From Oscillibacter sp. (GTDB lineage Bacteria; Bacillota; Clostridia; Oscillospirales; Oscillospiraceae), in the NCBI GenBank assembly GCA_017937405.1, contig JAGBDS010000042.1, positions 25,252-89,251 on the forward strand: a DNA stretch of 64,000 nt. The letters are read 5' to 3'. A model generated the notes under the pieces. That model saw nothing but the letters and a program-made list of their open reading frames with translations. It ran no database searches and was not told the DNA's origin. Both the position numbers and the translations under genes were made by a program. Positions 44,501 to 51,831 of this stretch are shown piece by piece. Positions within the stretch are counted from its first letter, which is position 1. Each line of letters opens with the position of its first letter.

Positions 44501-47500
44501 CGTCAATGTGAGCAGCATCACCTTGACAAACGGCTGGGACGCAAACTATCAGCTTTCCGTGGCCTCGCTCAGCAATGTTGCCACCACGGCAGAGATCACC
44601 GCCAAAACGGTGGGCCTGACCTGGAGCGGCCATGAAAACCTGACCTACACCGGCAACGCCGTCAGCGTCACCGCCGAAGCCACCGAGCTGATCGGGGAGG
44701 ATGCCTGCACGGTCACCGTCAGCGATGGCGACAAGACTGACGCCGGGACGTATACCGCCAAGGCCACCGCACTCTCGAACTCCAACTACAAGCTGCCCAC
44801 TGCCGTCGCCCAAAGCTACACCATCGCCAAGGCCCCAGTGAGCTTTACTGTTTCGGACAACGACCTCATCTATGACAGCACGAACAGGACGGCCACGGTC
44901 ACCCAAACTGCGGGGCAGACCCCGTCCGTCAGCGGACAGTTCACCGTCAGCTACAAGCAGAATGGCGTGGCGGCAACGCCTAATGCTAAGGGTACCTATG
45001 ATGTTTGGGTGTCCCTCGACAGCGCAAACTTCAAGTTTGTGGGACAGGAGGATACGACCCGCACAATGAAGATCGGTACGCTGACCATCAGCGCCTCCTC
45101 CTATCCGAATGAAATTACCTGGCCCACGGCGGCAGGTCTGACCTACGGCCAGCCGCTGAGTGCCAGCAACCTCACCAGCACCGAGACCGGCGGCACCTTT
45201 GCATGGAAGACCGACAGCACCATCCCCACCGTTTCCAACAACGGCTATACCGTGGTGTTCACGCCCACAGATACCAGCTATAACTCGGTGGAGAAGACGG
45301 TTTCCATCACGGTCGCACCCAAGGAACTGACCATCACCGGTGCTGCGGCCACAGGCCGGGACTATGAACCGGGGAATACAACCGTGGCTGTCTCCGGCGG
45401 CACGCTGGAGAGCCTGGTCATCCGGGACGGCGTGCAGGACACTGTGACGCTGGTATCTTCCGGTGCTTCGGGCACGGTCGCGACTGCCGACGCGGGACAG
45501 AACAAGCCTGTCACCGTCACCGGATATTCCCTGACCGGAACTGCTGCGGGGAACTACACCCTGACGCAGCCCACCGATGTAAAAGTTACCATCACCCCGG
45601 CGGTCGGCGGCGGCTCGGTCACCATGGCGGGCTGGACCTACGACGGAACGGCCAAGAACAGCCCTGTCCCCACCTCGGAGAAAAACGGCATTGCCAATGT
45701 GACCTACCGCTACACCAACCGCGCCGGTACGCCAAGCTATGACAGTGCGGCCTGTCCCACCGATGTGGGAGACTACACCGTCACCGCCACCTTTGCCGCT
45801 ACGAACAACTACCAGCTGGCCACAGACACGGCGGACTTCACCATCCGAAAGGCAACGCCCACCGTCAGCACCAATCCCACGGCGTCGGCTATCACCTACG
45901 GACAGAGTCTGTCCGACAGCAACCTGTCCGACGGTACGGCAAAGAACCCCAATAACACCGCCTTGACGGTTTCCGGCACGTTCACATGGACGGCCAGCTC
46001 CACAAAGCCCGCCGTTTCCGACAGCGGCACGACCGGGTACAGTGTCACTTTCACGCCTGATGACGCCGACAACTACAATCCTGTGACAACCACCGTGACG
46101 CTGACGGTAAACAAAGCGGTTTTGATTCCCAGTGTGAACACGGTAAGCGGCAAGGAGTACGATGGAACCGCTGCGGCCACTGGCACGCTCACTCTCTCCG
46201 GCGCGGCGAACGATGAACATCCCACCGCCAGCGGCACTTTCGCCTTCACGGATAAAGCCGTGGGGACGAACAAGGCCGTCAATGTGAGCGGCATTACCTT
46301 GACAAACGGCTGGGACGCAAACTATCAGCTTTCCACGGCCTCTCTCAGTGGTGTCTCCACTACGGCGGAGATCACCGCCAAAACGGTAGGCCTGGCCTGG
46401 AGCGGCCATGAGGATCTGACCTACACCGGCAGCGCCGTCAGCGTCACCGCCGAAGCCACCGGGCTGGTTTCCGGTGATACCTGCACCGTCACCGTTACCG
46501 ACGGCGCGCAGACGAACGCCGGGACCTACATCGCCACGGCGGAGAGCCTTTCCAATCCCAACTACAAGCTGCCGGATGACAAAACCCAGAACTACACCAT
46601 CGCCAAGGCGCCGGTGAGCTTTACCGTGACGAACAACGCGTACACCTACGACGGCACGGACAAGGCCGCCACCGTCGCCCAGACGGCGGGGCAGACTACG
46701 GCCATCGGCGGGCGGTTCACCGTCAGCTACAAACAGAGCAACGAAACTGTCACGCCGAAAAACGCAGGTACCTACGAAGTGTGGGTGACGCTCGACAGCG
46801 AAAACTTCAAGTTTGCAGGGCAGGCAGAAACAACCCGCTCCATGAAGGTCGGCGAGCTGACCATCAACAAAAAAGCGGCGCTGGCCGTCTGGACGAATCT
46901 GACGCAGGTCTATGACGGCACGCCGAAGACCCCGACAGTCACGCTGGTCGGACGGACAGAGGGCGACGGCAGCAGCTTTACCGTTTCCACCGCCACGAAT
47001 GCCGGAACGCATACGGTCACGTTGATACCGGGGAACCCTGCCGCAGAAAGCTACGCCATCTCTAATCCCACGGCGACACTGACCATTCAGAAAGCGCCGG
47101 TGACCTTCTCGGTCACGGACAATTCGGTGCTGTTTGATGGAAATGCGCATGTGGCAACCGTCACGGCATCCCCCGCCGTTGCGCATACCGTGACTTATCG
47201 CCAGAATGGCCAAACGGTGGCTGCCCCCACCGAAGCGGGCACCTATGAGGTCTGGGCAGAGATCACCGACGCCAACTACCGCCACGCGGACGCAGCGGAC
47301 GGCGGGCTGCGGAAGATCGGCGTGCTGACCATCTACCGCCAGGCGGCTCCGACCACCTACACTGCGACCTTCGCGGGCGGCGAAGGTGCCACCGGTACGG
47401 CTCCCACACCGCAGAGCGGGCTTCAGGCCGGATCGGTGCTCGTCCTGCCGAACGCAGGTGGTCTGACAAAGGCAGATCACGCCTTTGCTGGCTGGAAGCT

Positions 47501-49232
47501 CGGGAATGCGGTCTATCAGAGTGGTGAGACCTACACAATGCCTGCCGGAAATATAACCTTCACCGCTCAGTGGAAAACGAACGTGTATACGATCAGCGGC
47601 GTAGTGAATCAGAATAACCAGCCAATCGGCCATGTGACCGTGACCCTGATGCTGGGCGGACAGCAGATCGCAGAGACCGTGACCGACAGTAACGGCGAAT
47701 ATACCTTCTCCGGTGTCATCCCCGGCATTTATAACCTTGTGGCCAGTCGGAATGGTGTCACCGTGACGATCAAGGTGGAGATTACCAATCAGAATGCGTC
47801 CGCAAACATCCAGCTGCCCGCCGGAAAGACCAACTCGATCGTGGAGGTCAAACCCGGCGCGGCCACGGCTGTCGTAGGCAATCTGGAAACTGTGTTCACG
47901 GACAATACAATTTACACAGAGGAAAACCAGACTGTGGTTGCGGGTGGCGGCAGCGTCGAGATCAAGCTGACCGTGGACAAAACCGAACTGACGGACGAGC
48001 AGACCCGGGATATGCAGAACAAGGCCGGTGGGTACACGCTGGGGCAGGAACTGGCGCTGACTGTGGAAAAAACAGTCACAGAAAGCGGCAACACACCCAC
48101 GACGACAAACATCTCGGATACCGGCGTGCTGTTGGAAACCACGCTTCTCCTGCCCGCTGCGCTGCAGGGCAAGGACAGTTACACCGTCCTCCGACTCCAT
48201 GATGGCGCAGTGCATACACTGACAACTTCTCCTAACGCTGACGGCGAGTTTTTTGAGGTCAGCGCCGATAAAACGGCTATCACAATCCACGCCAGATACT
48301 ATTCGGCGTATGTCATCGCGTGGCGGCAGTATTCCTCCGGCGGCGGAGGCGGCGGCTCCGCCAGCTATCCGATTGCTCTCCCAGACAGCAACCCTGACGG
48401 CGGCAAGATCAGCGTCAGCCCCAAGTCCGCCACCAAGGGCAGCACGGTCACCATCACCGTTGACCCGGACGATGGCTATGAGCTGGATAAGCTGACCGTC
48501 AAGGATAAGAACGGCAACAAGCTCCCAGTCACTACCAAGGGCAACGGCAAGTACACCTTCGAGATGCCCTCCGGCGGCGTGACCATTGAAGCCGCTTTCA
48601 AGGAATCTGTTTGGAACCGGAACTACGGCGATTGCCTCAAGGACAATACCTGTCCCATCTGGCCTTATACCGACGCCAGGATGACAGACTGGTATCACGA
48701 CGGCGTCCATTTCTGCCTGGAAAACGGCCTGATGGTGGGCTATGGCGATGGCATCTTCAAGCCTAATGCGCCCACCACCCGTTCCATGCTCATCGTGATG
48801 CTGTGGCGTCTGAACGGCAGCCCCACGGTCAACTACGCACTCGACTTTGAAGATGTGAAGGAAGGTGCTTGGTACACAGAGGCTGTCCGCTGGGCGAAAT
48901 CCGAGGGCGTGGCCGGTGGCTACGGTAACGGCAAGTTCGGCCCCAGCGACACGCTGACACGTGAGCAGATGGTGACGATGCTATACCGCTATGCCCAATA
49001 CAAGGGTTACGATGTGAGCGTTGGCGAGGATACCAACATTCTCTCCTATGGCGATGCGACCACCGTGGCAGAGTACGCCGTTCCTGCTATGCAGTGGGCC
49101 TGCGGCTCCGGCGTAGTAGGCGGCATGGACGCGGCCGATGGCAGTGGCCTGATCCTCGCTCCCAAGGGAAGTACAACCCGCGCACAGATAGCGACTATGA
49201 TGATGCGCTTCTGTGCTGAGATCGTGAAGTAA
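38535..49232 (+). CDS. Giant secreted SLH-anchored repeat protein
   Basis: ATG 38535 after AGGAGG starts a 3565-residue protein with signal peptide 1-26 (TTAWA) and an acidic Glu/Pro linker. In order: an N-terminal beta domain (about 160-375), Ig-like modules, a Calx-beta-like stretch (about 645-750), Ig-like domains (about 1170-1690), and a Listeria-Bacteroides (InlB-B) repeat at about 1690-1750. Next come MBG/YDG-type repeats (about 1840-2860), a second InlB-B repeat, a carboxypeptidase-regulatory-like domain (about 3020-3090), and C-terminal SLH repeats (about 3370-3565; SEGVAGGYGNGKFGPSDTLT). SLH domains bind pyruvylated wall polymers. It is adjacent to a two-component pair. No enzyme motif is seen. 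Confidence 0.92.
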   Translation: MKKRIISILLCLTMFVTLLPTTAWADNVDDPDPQEEVIQEQPSPEEGGPVPEEPECEEDEPAPGEDEPAPALTTPEIEERLYDEETSEMLLSVPGEWDSYAWEAYFGGEWIPCDEETSAEMVLSKEVYVQYGFRCTVTKDGQSVTSKPYAYDDAVWESSDITRYDVRNRGSDALTASSSYIKFYQNSRNRFDIHGVDNGKEFKTTFMDGGYRTAVSLDGGASKVEVSYTGNTVPVGGSLTAQTSLDIVYGGRYVQIAYKVTNSGSTTKDFRIGSSADVMIDNNDKAEVKGSTAGLTMSGSPKNSYTFNLVAPTCDTLWYGYWTQAYDNVFTNRADRNTPYNKDSGMAWSWSGSVAPGETWTRYVLIGAGELPPSPSAPAIPDLTTRTVTAGAEETFTGTGQARTTVHITVCGQEASAVVDSNGSFTAQITIPANYPDATAAVNYWATTDEGGISEMKTATVNVLRQPQVNLTTTTTTVMEEDILSESWYKGFIKSSVGNVTYTTIDTSTPGTDHTVTYTAKVDGFDDATETLNVKVLPKPAELTQTTVTGTTSFTLSATMTYTGGKAYTETGFVYGALQNPTLALNDGKVTISPAVNTKGGTLSATLTADQLTEGITYYARAYAKCGDTVIYGAQSTGFGLGAPSYGAFSVTNNGNTFTITRIGGSSGKQTVYYRTVNGSAIGGTHFTHAASTLTFAARETSKTVTVTENAVTSIYGGKAATAYSNADRTYSLEIYRVEGGATIGTSTATRTMTMDSGYSVDRKMFNQPNYATVGPSGQTQRGDYNDDHLGWADSNNVGSAAKETIDIPFAQLPNREYWANVGYRLGYQVFFTAWETNDGYQHIQITPGDALDTAFYPYEGKYKDRDSDTVISSLNDAKYKAIYAVTFEHGGSGQSSTKVQYSLPGNVLGYGNANFTKLADKTGYYSASEKAFLIPFDTEKITLGFGGSGSNNDKWYTDQIIHRFKVIDNQEPQLIGIAPMAGGTYLPGDKVTVSLVFDEIVDSTNSGLNSNSTITTNWGTFTYAGGADTNVLYFTGTVPENVSGPIRLIKLNCASQIKDMCDTAETASSGSGSSDVTVGSAAKPTVSVGAITNSNGTLTATITAANAGKLEYVWSTEPTAPAYGWKMLTNTSSATVTTRQTSGTWYLHARATNSDGWVVYDCKSYTFSGSTVILPDLTVSVDNTSWAKEREITLTKTPSSAAVTVSGPGITGNQTVSGTTYTAKANGVYTFTLTSGSETVTKTATVSKLDTTAPTVTVHDLANRNHTEAVTLTVTAADTESGVSTVTGTWSNGSSSQNAAITANGDGTWTTTSPDVSGTWTLSVTATDTVGNSGTVASAAYTINATRPTLTVTKQSETTRGVTYSYSVADNGNTGVTVQLPDGTTTTETSGTFTITEPGTYTISVTDDAGHFVSQTITVAPPSSGTLDGVKPDVRCDANPWTWTNGDVTVTVNIYEAGSTPTAKYGAGSTANTSLTVTSDTETGSYTASFTATANGTYTVTATDAAGNVGTATVVIDFIDKDNPTMTATGIASGWTSTAQTVTLTAADAASGVKSVEYAITDSNTVVPADLTALPESKQVTVSGNGTHYIYYKVTDNAGNVLTDRTNAIQINTVVPELSITGGTSGAESLTLTPVISGTDAVVTVSKDGGAAQTVTGSSYTIASEGTYTFTATSNAGLTATKTVTVYAVTFGNTGGSDVAKQLVVSGGTATSPTPPTQTGYTFSGWQKDGSTFDFGTAITSNTALTAVWTLDAPTVTLGADKTTATYNGGSTVITLTANAGHAASDLTYTYEWYKGGTKLDGQTASTLELKTVADSGSYTVKVTASKGGLTSNQIESSAVPVSITKATPSISTNPTASAVTYGQSLSNSTLSGGTAKNPNNTALTVFGTFTWTASSTKPAVSDSGSTAYSVTFTPDDVNNYNSASTTVTLTVDRKELTPSVSTVNGKTYDGNTATTGTLTLSGAVNGENPAATGIIAFTDKNVGMSKTVNVSSITLTNGWDANYQLSVASLSNVATTAEITAKTVGLTWSGHENLTYTGNAVSVTAEATELIGEDACTVTVSDGDKTDAGTYTAKATALSNSNYKLPTAVAQSYTIAKAPVSFTVSDNDLIYDSTNRTATVTQTAGQTPSVSGQFTVSYKQNGVAATPNAKGTYDVWVSLDSANFKFVGQEDTTRTMKIGTLTISASSYPNEITWPTAAGLTYGQPLSASNLTSTETGGTFAWKTDSTIPTVSNNGYTVVFTPTDTSYNSVEKTVSITVAPKELTITGAAATGRDYEPGNTTVAVSGGTLESLVIRDGVQDTVTLVSSGASGTVATADAGQNKPVTVTGYSLTGTAAGNYTLTQPTDVKVTITPAVGGGSVTMAGWTYDGTAKNSPVPTSEKNGIANVTYRYTNRAGTPSYDSAACPTDVGDYTVTATFAATNNYQLATDTADFTIRKATPTVSTNPTASAITYGQSLSDSNLSDGTAKNPNNTALTVSGTFTWTASSTKPAVSDSGTTGYSVTFTPDDADNYNPVTTTVTLTVNKAVLIPSVNTVSGKEYDGTAAATGTLTLSGAANDEHPTASGTFAFTDKAVGTNKAVNVSGITLTNGWDANYQLSTASLSGVSTTAEITAKTVGLAWSGHEDLTYTGSAVSVTAEATGLVSGDTCTVTVTDGAQTNAGTYIATAESLSNPNYKLPDDKTQNYTIAKAPVSFTVTNNAYTYDGTDKAATVAQTAGQTTAIGGRFTVSYKQSNETVTPKNAGTYEVWVTLDSENFKFAGQAETTRSMKVGELTINKKAALAVWTNLTQVYDGTPKTPTVTLVGRTEGDGSSFTVSTATNAGTHTVTLIPGNPAAESYAISNPTATLTIQKAPVTFSVTDNSVLFDGNAHVATVTASPAVAHTVTYRQNGQTVAAPTEAGTYEVWAEITDANYRHADAADGGLRKIGVLTIYRQAAPTTYTATFAGGEGATGTAPTPQSGLQAGSVLVLPNAGGLTKADHAFAGWKLGNAVYQSGETYTMPAGNITFTAQWKTNVYTISGVVNQNNQPIGHVTVTLMLGGQQIAETVTDSNGEYTFSGVIPGIYNLVASRNGVTVTIKVEITNQNASANIQLPAGKTNSIVEVKPGAATAVVGNLETVFTDNTIYTEENQTVVAGGGSVEIKLTVDKTELTDEQTRDMQNKAGGYTLGQELALTVEKTVTESGNTPTTTNISDTGVLLETTLLLPAALQGKDSYTVLRLHDGAVHTLTTSPNADGEFFEVSADKTAITIHARYYSAYVIAWRQYSSGGGGGGSASYPIALPDSNPDGGKISVSPKSATKGSTVTITVDPDDGYELDKLTVKDKNGNKLPVTTKGNGKYTFEMPSGGVTIEAAFKESVWNRNYGDCLKDNTCPIWPYTDARMTDWYHDGVHFCLENGLMVGYGDGIFKPNAPTTRSMLIVMLWRLNGSPTVNYALDFEDVKEGAWYTEAVRWAKSEGVAGGYGNGKFGPSDTLTREQMVTMLYRYAQYKGYDVSVGEDTNILSYGDATTVAEYAVPAMQWACGSGVVGGMDAADGSGLILAPKGSTTRAQIATMMMRFCAEIVK
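44085..45092 (+). repeat. Internal repeat block A of the giant surface gene
   Basis: About 1 kb that is nearly repeated at a constant offset of 1776 bp (592 codons). It contains the sequence AGCACCAATCCCACGGCGTC at 44091 and encodes three MBG-like modules. Long identical runs on the DNA level show a fairly recent duplication. Confidence 0.85.
45861..46868 (+). repeat. Internal repeat block B of the giant surface gene
   Basis: The partner of the block at 44085-45092, at exactly +1776 bp. The two align without visible gaps at both ends tested, with scattered base changes, keeping the reading frame. A 770-bp unrelated piece of the gene lies between them. Confidence 0.85.
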
Positions 49233-49236
49233 CCCA

Positions 49237-49265
49237 AAGCGGGAGCGACATTGCCGCTCCCGCTT
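49237..49265 (+). terminator. Hairpin after the giant surface gene
   Basis: An 11-bp stem AAGCGGGAGCG/CGCTCCCGCTT with a 7-nt loop directly after the stop. No strong T-run follows, so termination may be partial. Confidence 0.6.
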
Positions 49266-49302
49266 GCTCTATCACGAAAACAAGACCAGGAAAGGAGTGA
49301 CC

Positions 49303-50007
49303 ATGATGAAAAAGAGTGTGTTGTTGGTTTATGATGAAAATTCCATATGCCAGATAATCAAAGAAGCTATGCATGATGAGACAACCGAGGTCCATGACAC
49401 GCCCTCAGACAAAGATGCTCTGTCCTTATATCTGAAGCGGCCATATTGCCTGGTCATCATGGCCGTTGCACCGCCAGAAATTGACAGAACCGATCTCATA
49501 AAGACGATGCGACAAGCAAAGTCAACTCCGATCCTGGTGTTGACGCCTGTGTTGAGTTCCGCTCAGCGCATTTTGCTTCTGACAATTGGTGCAAGTGTTT
49601 GCTTAGAAAAAACGAATGACCCATCCGAGTGCTTACTTCAAGCACAGGCACTGATTCAGATCTATACCTGTGATGACGCAATCAGGGATCGACGCTATAC
49701 CCTTGCTTTTGGGAAGAATCTTGTGATCGATCCTACATACTGGCGTGTTACGATCCATGGGGCCTCTCTGGAACTGACGCGGAAGGAATTCGGATTGCTT
49801 TATTGCTTGGCAAAGCACAGAGGGCAGGTATTGACCAAAGAGCAACTTTACAGGCATGTATGGAACTGCGAGGGCGACATCAATCTGGAAGCGACCATCA
49901 AGTCCCACATCAGGACTCTTCGTCGAAAACTGCACCCGCGCGGCAAAGATTATATCGAAAGTATTCGGGGTGTGGGATACCGCTTTAATGGGAATGCCTG
50001 CGAATAA
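49303..50007 (+). CDS. OmpR-type response regulator with a degenerate receiver
   Basis: ATG 49303 follows AAAGGAGTGA; the product is 234 residues. The C-terminal half is a clear winged-helix OmpR/PhoB domain (LELTRKEFGLLYCLAKHRGQ, then IKSHIRTLRRKLHPRG and GVGYRFNGN). The receiver half keeps the fold but has lost the phospho-acceptor: the site reads CLVIMAVAPPEID with no Asp at the usual place, and the acidic pocket is reduced to YDEN. No kinase gene lies beside it. It is an orphan, probably phosphorylation-independent regulator of the element. Confidence 0.85.
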   Translation: MMKKSVLLVYDENSICQIIKEAMHDETTEVHDTPSDKDALSLYLKRPYCLVIMAVAPPEIDRTDLIKTMRQAKSTPILVLTPVLSSAQRILLLTIGASVCLEKTNDPSECLLQAQALIQIYTCDDAIRDRRYTLAFGKNLVIDPTYWRVTIHGASLELTRKEFGLLYCLAKHRGQVLTKEQLYRHVWNCEGDINLEATIKSHIRTLRRKLHPRGKDYIESIRGVGYRFNGNACE

Positions 50008-50029
50008 CTGTCAAAGCAGATGAACCGAA

Positions 50030-50062
50030 ACAGGAGTGGAGAAAATCCACTCCTGTTTTTTG
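50030..50062 (+). terminator. Terminator after the OmpR-type gene
   Basis: An 11-bp stem ACAGGAGTGGA/TCCACTCCTGT with a 5-nt loop followed by TTTTTTG. Confidence 0.88.
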
Positions 50063-50206
50063 TTGAAAAAGCGAGAATAATTCTACTTTAATTTCACCTT
50101 AACTGCACCGAAACTGCACTTTTCGTCGCTATACTGCCTATACTGGCAGCATTCCCTAAAATTAACAGTATTTTGCGTCAGGATTACAAAGCGAGGAGGT
50201 GTCTAT

Positions 50207-50328
50207 ATGAAGCTGAGAAGCTACCAGTTGTAGACTCTGTGAATCCAATCTGCGGCAAACGAGCCTTATTCTATGATGTGAAGGCCCACCCTTTTGTCCG
50301 CAGCATTTTTATATCTGACCTGCAATAA
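50207..50328 (+). pseudogene. Small ORF, apparently frameshifted by one base
   Basis: GAGGAGGTG precedes ATG 50207, which reads only MKLRSYQL before a stop. One missing base near 50210-50212 would join the start to a frame open to 50328 that reads as a natural small protein: AEKLPVVDSVNPICGKRALF, then HPFVRSIFISDLQ. I cannot tell whether this is a decayed 40-residue gene or a true 8-residue leader peptide. Confidence 0.45.
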
Positions 50329-50437
50329 GTGAATATGTAATCGGCAGGGCGGCAGCTCGATGCTGCCATGAAATTCGGACCAGAAAGGGGATGAGATTTG
50401 CCGCCTGTGTGCCGGCCGTGTGAGCGGAAGGAGTAGT

Positions 50438-50626
50438 ATGCGATGGAGTATGACATCCACCGTATTGAGAGATTCCTGCAAACTTATGCGACAGGACACA
50501 CAGCTTACCAAGGACGGGCACGTGCTGCCCGCCGGACTCACAGGAAATGTGAAAAGACCTCTGGCGGAAAAGAGAAACCGCCGCCTGCCCGAAAACACAT
50601 TTCCAATGGAGCTCTCAATACTTTAA
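50438..50626 (+). CDS. Small basic protein of unknown function
   Basis: ATG 50438 follows GGAAGGAG. The 62-residue product has a natural-looking sequence (RDSCKLMRQDTQLTKDGHVL, then RRLPENTFPMELSIL) and is directly followed by a strong terminator, which supports it as a real gene. A longer ORF in another frame (from 50443) crosses the same DNA and the terminator, and is rejected here. The family is not recognised. Confidence 0.6.
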   Translation: MRWSMTSTVLRDSCKLMRQDTQLTKDGHVLPAGLTGNVKRPLAEKRNRRLPENTFPMELSIL

Positions 50627-50629
50627 TCC

Positions 50630-50670
50630 CTGCCGATGTAACGCCCAGGCGTGACATCGGCAGTTTTTTT
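50630..50670 (+). terminator. Terminator after the small ORF
   Basis: A perfect stem CTGCCGATGT/ACATCGGCAG followed by TTTTTTT, beginning 4 bases after the stop at 50626. Confidence 0.92.
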
Positions 50671-50757
50671 ATTATTCCATGGCACCTTGTCAGGTGCCGG
50701 TCCCCTCCGTTTCTGACATTTGGCTTTTCCAAATGTTCAGAAAAGGAGGAGAAACTC

Positions 50758-51294
50758 TTGGCAAAGAGATATTACAGAAAGAAAGACCCTAATTGCGAAA
50801 CCGCTAAAACTGAATGGATTGAGATGAGCGGCAGCGAATTCTATCGGTTTATCAGGACCCCGGAGAGTAAAGGACGCTTCTTTATTGACATGGATGATGT
50901 TGTCCTGGAGACTACCGAATCTGAGGCACGAATGTACAAGGCAGAAAAGAACCGAAGATATTACATACAAACGAAAGAAAGCGATTTAAGTATCCTCTCC
51001 ATCTACACGATTGAAGATGAGGATGGCTGCAGCGGTGAAGAAGTGATCAAGGATGATACAGAGGATGTGGAGGCCAAGGCTATTTTGAACGCAGAAGTCA
51101 AGTCGCTTCAAAAGGCACTGGCCCAGTTGGATATGGAGAGCTATCGCCTGATCTATGCATTGTATCTTGCGAAGAAACGGAAATCTCTCCGCCAGCTCAG
51201 TCAGGAAACCGGTATCCCGGTCATGACATTGCAGGATCGAAAGAAAAAAATCCTTGCTACTCTCAAGCAGAAATTGAATAATAAAAATTTTTAA
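50758..51294 (+). CDS. Sigma-70-like helix-turn-helix protein
   Basis: TTG 50758 is chosen because AAAGGAGGAG lies just upstream; the longer ATG-started frame crosses a terminator. The 178-residue product has a sigma region-4-like C-terminus (LQKALAQLDMESYRLIYALY, then RKSLRQLSQETGIPVMTLQD and RKKKILATLKQKL). The N-terminal half is acidic and specific to this type (FIRTPESKGRFFIDMDDVVL). Proteins of this kind are common near the integrases of clostridial ICEs and probably drive or tune element transcription. Confidence 0.8.
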   Translation: MAKRYYRKKDPNCETAKTEWIEMSGSEFYRFIRTPESKGRFFIDMDDVVLETTESEARMYKAEKNRRYYIQTKESDLSILSIYTIEDEDGCSGEEVIKDDTEDVEAKAILNAEVKSLQKALAQLDMESYRLIYALYLAKKRKSLRQLSQETGIPVMTLQDRKKKILATLKQKLNNKNF

Positions 51295-51831
51295 AATTTT
51301 TCCGTACAAAGTCCAAAAAATTCAGCAATAGAAAGTGAGGGGGAAAAATGAAGGCTTCCTCAACTTGTACTTTGAAAAAAACTGCTGATAGGCGGTCATA
51401 TCCGGCGACTAATAACGTCGGCTGACGGTCTTCCGAGGAGGAGGAAAAGCGATTCGGCGGGTGCGCCAAGACCACCTGTGCGGAATGTCCTGCATAAAAG
51501 ACGGCCAAATAAGGTGCCCAGCGGTTCCCACCCAGCCAAAAGCAGCCCTGGCAAGCTGTTTTGCAATGACCCCGTCAGCCTGTACTCTCTGTCCAGCCAC
51601 AGCCTCAAGCAATGGGGACAGCTCGGAGAGAACCTCGGAGGGGTGAGATTCCCGGAGAGCGGCGCCAGCCGCTGGTTAGTTTAGCCGCCCTTGGTTCGGG
51701 AAGTAGTGTCGAATAGAACCAATACGAAAGCAAATGTCAGAAACCGCGGAGGCCGCTCCCTTTGATCTTGTTAGCAATAACGCTTCACAGTTAGGAGCGG
51801 CCTCCGCTTATTTTCGCAAGGAGGAACGAAT
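51295..51831. other. Unassigned 540-bp region upstream of mazF
   Basis: No gene is certain. A short ORF at 51348-51428 (MKASSTCTLKKTADRRS and on, 26 residues) stops with TGA; the same frame then reads EEEEKRFGGCAKTTCAECPA. Another frame (51478-51684) reads SGSHPAKSSPGKLFCNDPVS and GGVRFPESGASRWLV. The pieces look like one small Cys-containing gene broken by more than one frame change, or an RNA with structure. A long hairpin lies at 51746-51807. Confidence 0.35.
51746..51807 (+). terminator. Long hairpin before mazF
   Basis: A perfect 14-bp stem GCGGAGGCCGCTCC/GGAGCGGCCTCCGC with a 34-nt loop, followed by TTATTTTC. It ends just before the AGGAGG of mazF, so it could act as a terminator/attenuator for that gene. 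Confidence 0.6.

Larger units (their letters stand above)
50008..50437. other. Region with a terminator and small ORFs
   Basis: A terminator lies at 50030-50062. A strong AGGAGG at 50193-50198 sits before an ATG at 50207 (see the entry there). The rest, 50340-50437, leads to the small gene at 50438 and holds nothing else I recognise. Confidence 0.5.

Noticed and set aside
43728-48710. A 1660-residue open frame on the minus strand inside the giant surface gene
   Set aside because: It is the antisense reading of a Thr/Gly-rich repeat gene with biased codons, has no ribosome site or family motif, and the plus-strand frame has clear domains, a signal peptide and SLH repeats.
50443-50757. Long N-terminal extension of the sigma-like protein
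   Set aside because: The extension crosses a perfect terminator (50630-50670) and overlaps a better-supported small ORF. A TTG start at 50758 has an ideal ribosome site.
51348-51500. A selenoprotein: TGA between two protein-like pieces in one frame
   Set aside because: No Cys-homologue alignment or SECIS-like hairpin directly after the TGA can be shown by eye. A decayed gene is simpler.
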